Assembly (NCBI GenBank): GCA_021613335.1 | Contig: JAJTWR010000260.1 | Location: 2,613,501 to 2,677,500, forward strand | Source: Whitmania pigra | Lineage: Eukaryota; Annelida; Clitellata; Hirudinida; Haemopidae | Direction of reading: 5' to 3' | DNA: 64,000 nucleotides | Part shown: piece by piece, positions 60,499-64,000 of the stretch | Position numbering within the stretch: position 1 is the stretch's first letter | How the letters are laid out: each line of letters starts with the position of its first letter | Notes under the pieces: generated by a model | The model's database searches: none | What the model was told of the DNA's origin: nothing | The model's input: the letters and a program-made list of their open reading frames with translations, nothing else | Position numbers and translations under genes: made by a program

Positions 60499-61381
60499 AT
60501 CTTCGACTACTTCTGAATCAATGCACGGGTTGTTGGTTCCCATAGTAACGCAGCATTAAACGGTGTGTGACGTCACACGTCTTGAAGGTCGTCCGTGAAA
60601 GAAGGACATGGTGATGATTTTTTATTTGATCGTTGCCATGGAAATGTTCAAAACACGTGATAGCATTAATCTCCTTTTCATCGATTGATTGAAACTGCAC
60701 GATCATTACCATCACCGTCATCATCGTCGTCATCGTAGTCATCATCAGAACAATAGTAATCAGTGATTACTAATCACCATGATCATCATCGCCAGCACAA
60801 GTAGTAATGCAATCGCCACCACGTTGGTCATAATCATCATAATCATCATCGCGACCCCCAGAAATGCGAGCTTTTTTCGCTCATGCATCAAGATCATGTT
60901 GTACTTCATGCTTCCTTAAACTTCTCAGCTTAAAAACTTCATCTTTCAAGATCAACTTCCAGCCAACCACCCAATAACAACTTCAGCCCTTACCACGTCA
61001 TCTTTCCACGCACTCAGCCACTCCTCCACCTCAGTTTATCAGGGAGCGATGGAGGCCGTTTTCATAATCACTACCATTCGTTTGTTGGTTCCATCACGTT
61101 GCCCAATAAAAAAAAAATAATAGTAATGATAATAATAATGACAATAATACCACCATCATCATCACCACCATCATCGTCATCGTCGTCATTATCATCATCA
61201 AGACGTTGAGTAACTTTAGCTAAATTATGATTTTAATATGACTGGGATGGCGATGACGACGATGATATACAGTAATGTTGAGGAAGCCGTTTTATTGGGA
61301 TAGGAATCGTAGTGAATAAAAAGCTGAATTATCGACTGCTAAGGCATTCAATGTCTTGAACGGCTCAAGTACCCCGGTTAA

Positions 61382-61492
61382 TATCACATCACCATGGTTA
61401 CATTTATAACATCACCATGGTTACATTCATAACATCACCATGGTTACATTCGTATCATCACCATGGTTACATTCATAACATAACCATAGTTA
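61382..61492. repeat. 25-bp minisatellite, long allele (copy 2)
   Basis: Four clear units with small variants (CATTTATAAC, CATTCGTATC) plus a decayed last unit. Confidence 0.85.
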
Positions 61493-62296
61493 CGCACAAA
61501 TAATTCTTGTGTGCATTAGAGAAGCTTGATTGTTCTTGCCAGGAGTCTGAATTCAATTTAAATTTATAGTTACTTTTTATTTCGCTTTGCAGATGCTTAT
61601 TACTAGTTTTTACTGACGACGATGACGATGGTGATGTTGGTGATGATGACGGCAACCATGATAATGATTATTGACCAGCCTCCAGTGATGGATAGGTCGA
61701 TGTTTCCAGCCAATGAACTACGCCCAAAGTGTCACGTGATGGACCTAAATATAGCCGAAACAAAGTTAATCATATCGTTGACGAATGGATTTCTTATTTT
61801 TTTAGGTCATGGTTGTGATCCCTCGACATGATAGTGATCTCAAATGCGATGATCATGATGATGATCTCAAACGTGCTAACAATGATGATGATCTCAAACA
61901 GGATTTTGATCGATTAAGAAGTTTAATCATTTGCCAAGCAGAGGGCGATGGGGTGAAATAACCTTTAACCTTTCAATTTCAAATCATTTCAAGGTGCTCC
62001 AAGTAATGATTTTTTATATTTTTATTAATAAAAATTAACTAAATAAGATAAACATATTATGCTACATAATTTTATTTAACTTTATGAAATATTTTTAATA
62101 TGTAGTAATTTTATGAAATACTAAAAAGTTTTAAATAAAAGTGTCTCTAAAAATATAATTTATTTTAATTAGATTTGATATATGATTTATAGTATGTATT
62201 TAATTATTAAAATTAATTTGTGACATTCAAGCAACATTTCTAATCATGGATCAGCTGTTTTTGCTGCTGCTGCTGATGATAATGATGATAATGATA

Positions 62297-62606
<310 letters not shown>

Positions 62607-63305
62607 GAAATATAATAAAGGGTTCCACGTTGGAGCAGACGACAGAGGTCATTCGATTAGCGATTAATCACGAAAGTACATCTCCTACATTTCCATAATA
62701 AATGACCCTCCAAATGACCCAATTAAATGACCTAATTAAATAATCCAAATGCAGTATATTTATTTAGTGATAACATAGAAACATATCTACATGTGTGTAT
62801 CCATTATACAAACATACATGCATTTGTTTATTCATTGTTTTATTTCATTGGACCCAGATTATCTTCCGAAAAAAACCAGCGCACATTTAAAATCGTCAAC
62901 AATGTTTTAAAGTCCTCAAACGGGTCCTGGAAAACCCAAGGATTGTAGTAAATGGCTTGAAACAATCACAAAAATGAGTTTCGATATGAATTACATTTCC
63001 CGGTTATGTCGCCGGCGTAGGGGTTTGCCAAAAAGGCGTCGAGATAACCGATAATCAAGATGGCGATTGTATATTAACGTGTGTTTGAAATTTCTTTACG
63101 TACATAATGTGCGTTGGTGTGCGTTAGTTAAAGTGTTTAATATATGAGAATGTACGTGCACGTTTTTGTGGAAAGTTTTTTTCTTGCTGGATCAAAGACA
63201 GACTTCTCGTACATTTGCTTTATCACGTCGACCTTCTTACTCCTAAAAATTCTGAATTCTGAAATGGTGTTTGATGGAATGCCATGATGCCGACAAAGAT
63301 CTGCC

Positions 63306-63738
63306 GGTTTTGTTGCAGTATGATTTCATACTTTTTCTCTAAACATTTTTTAAACAGAAAAAATAAACAGAATAGCTACATTGTGTTACTCAGACAAAAT
63401 CAACAAGAGTAACTGTATTTATATAGCGCCATACGCATAGAGTCAGAGGCACTTCTTGCAACCATTTTTATAGCGCTCCTTCCCAAGGGCGCTGGCGACA
63501 GTGCAGGCATATTACGACTGTTGCCATTACCGCCAAAGTGTGAATTGAGTTCGGCGACATAAAAGACTCGACACAAGCAATGAGAAAATTCTACGACAAA
63601 ATGGGAATTTGGTGGTTCCGCCCAAAAGTCGGAGATTGAAGTCGTCATCTTGCAGTTTCTGGTGGATTCTTCCTCAGGAAGATAGGGGACCCGAATAAGC
63701 TAAATCCGGAGAAATTCGACGTTTTCCAAGCGAAATGA
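63306..63738. other. Sequence beyond the duplication
   Basis: No gene supported. The part from 63400 has TATTTATATAGCGCCATACG, a motif I associate with dispersed repeats of marine invertebrates and fish; this is a weak impression. The frame 63648-63400 on the minus strand looks fortuitous. Confidence 0.35.
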
Positions 63739-63918
63739 ACATGTATTAAAGTAACATGTATTAAATTAACATGTATTAAATTAACATGTATTAAATTAAC
63801 ATGTATTAAATTAACATGTATTAAATTAACATGTATTAAATTAACATATATTAAATTAACATGTATTAAGTTAACATGTATTAAGTTAACATGTATTAAA
63901 TTAACATGTATTAATTAA
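63739..63918. repeat. 12 x 15-bp tandem repeat
   Basis: The unit ACATGTATTAAATTA is repeated 12 times with single-base variants (AAAGTA, AAGTTA, ACATATA). The last unit is altered (ACATGTATTAATTAA). Confidence 0.9.
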
Positions 63919-64000
63919 ATGCGCACAAAAAACAAATCGACCGCTCCTCAGCCTACTCATTCGAAAACATACCTACATGTGTTGCATATATCCGTTATAC

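Overview
The window is nuclear DNA of an AT-rich invertebrate animal. The genes have many short exons with GT..AG introns, and five encode clear animal orthologues (MRPS22, VIPAS39, TELO2, RANBP2/Nup358, SIDT); RPP30 is also present. The repeats (Gypsy of the Mag/SURL kind, Merlin, hAT, Mutator-like and LINE elements) fit a marine invertebrate such as a tunicate, but I cannot fix the phylum by eye. No prokaryotic, organellar or CRISPR feature was seen.

Layout. 1-5.7 kb: a decayed Merlin DNA transposon (8-bp target duplication) carrying a nested, young Gypsy retrotransposon with identical 111-bp LTRs. 7.1-9.3 kb (+): mrps22, 8 exons. 9.5-11.1 kb (-): a CARD-domain protein of unknown function, 5 exons. 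11.7-15.4 kb (+): vipas39, 17 exons, head-to-head with the CARD gene. 15.8-21.3 kb: a transposon nest, with a hAT inside a LINE, then a 2.76-kb element with 9-bp target duplications that holds another LINE. 22.2-24.7 kb (-): telo2 in a single exon. 25.8-35.2 kb (-): a RANBP2/Nup358 orthologue, about 30 exons. 36.1-46.6 kb (+): a SIDT-family membrane protein, about 23 exons, with a LINE and tRNA-like SINE copies in its introns. 47.9-48.6 kb (+): rpp30. 50.7-63.3 kb: two tandem copies of a roughly 6.3-kb block of LINE debris and microsatellites. The window ends in a 15-bp tandem repeat.

The host genes are unrelated housekeeping functions: mitochondrial translation, endolysosomal trafficking, PIKK maturation, nuclear pore, dsRNA/lipid transport and tRNA processing. 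They are not a pathway cluster. The notable signals are the nested elements with readable target duplications, an in-frame amber codon between gag and pol, a CARD protein with an unrecognised C-terminal domain, a minisatellite that copies a splice acceptor four times, and the large tandem duplication with diverged microsatellites. Exon limits were read by hand from splice signals, reading phase and family resemblance; a few weak donors are flagged.
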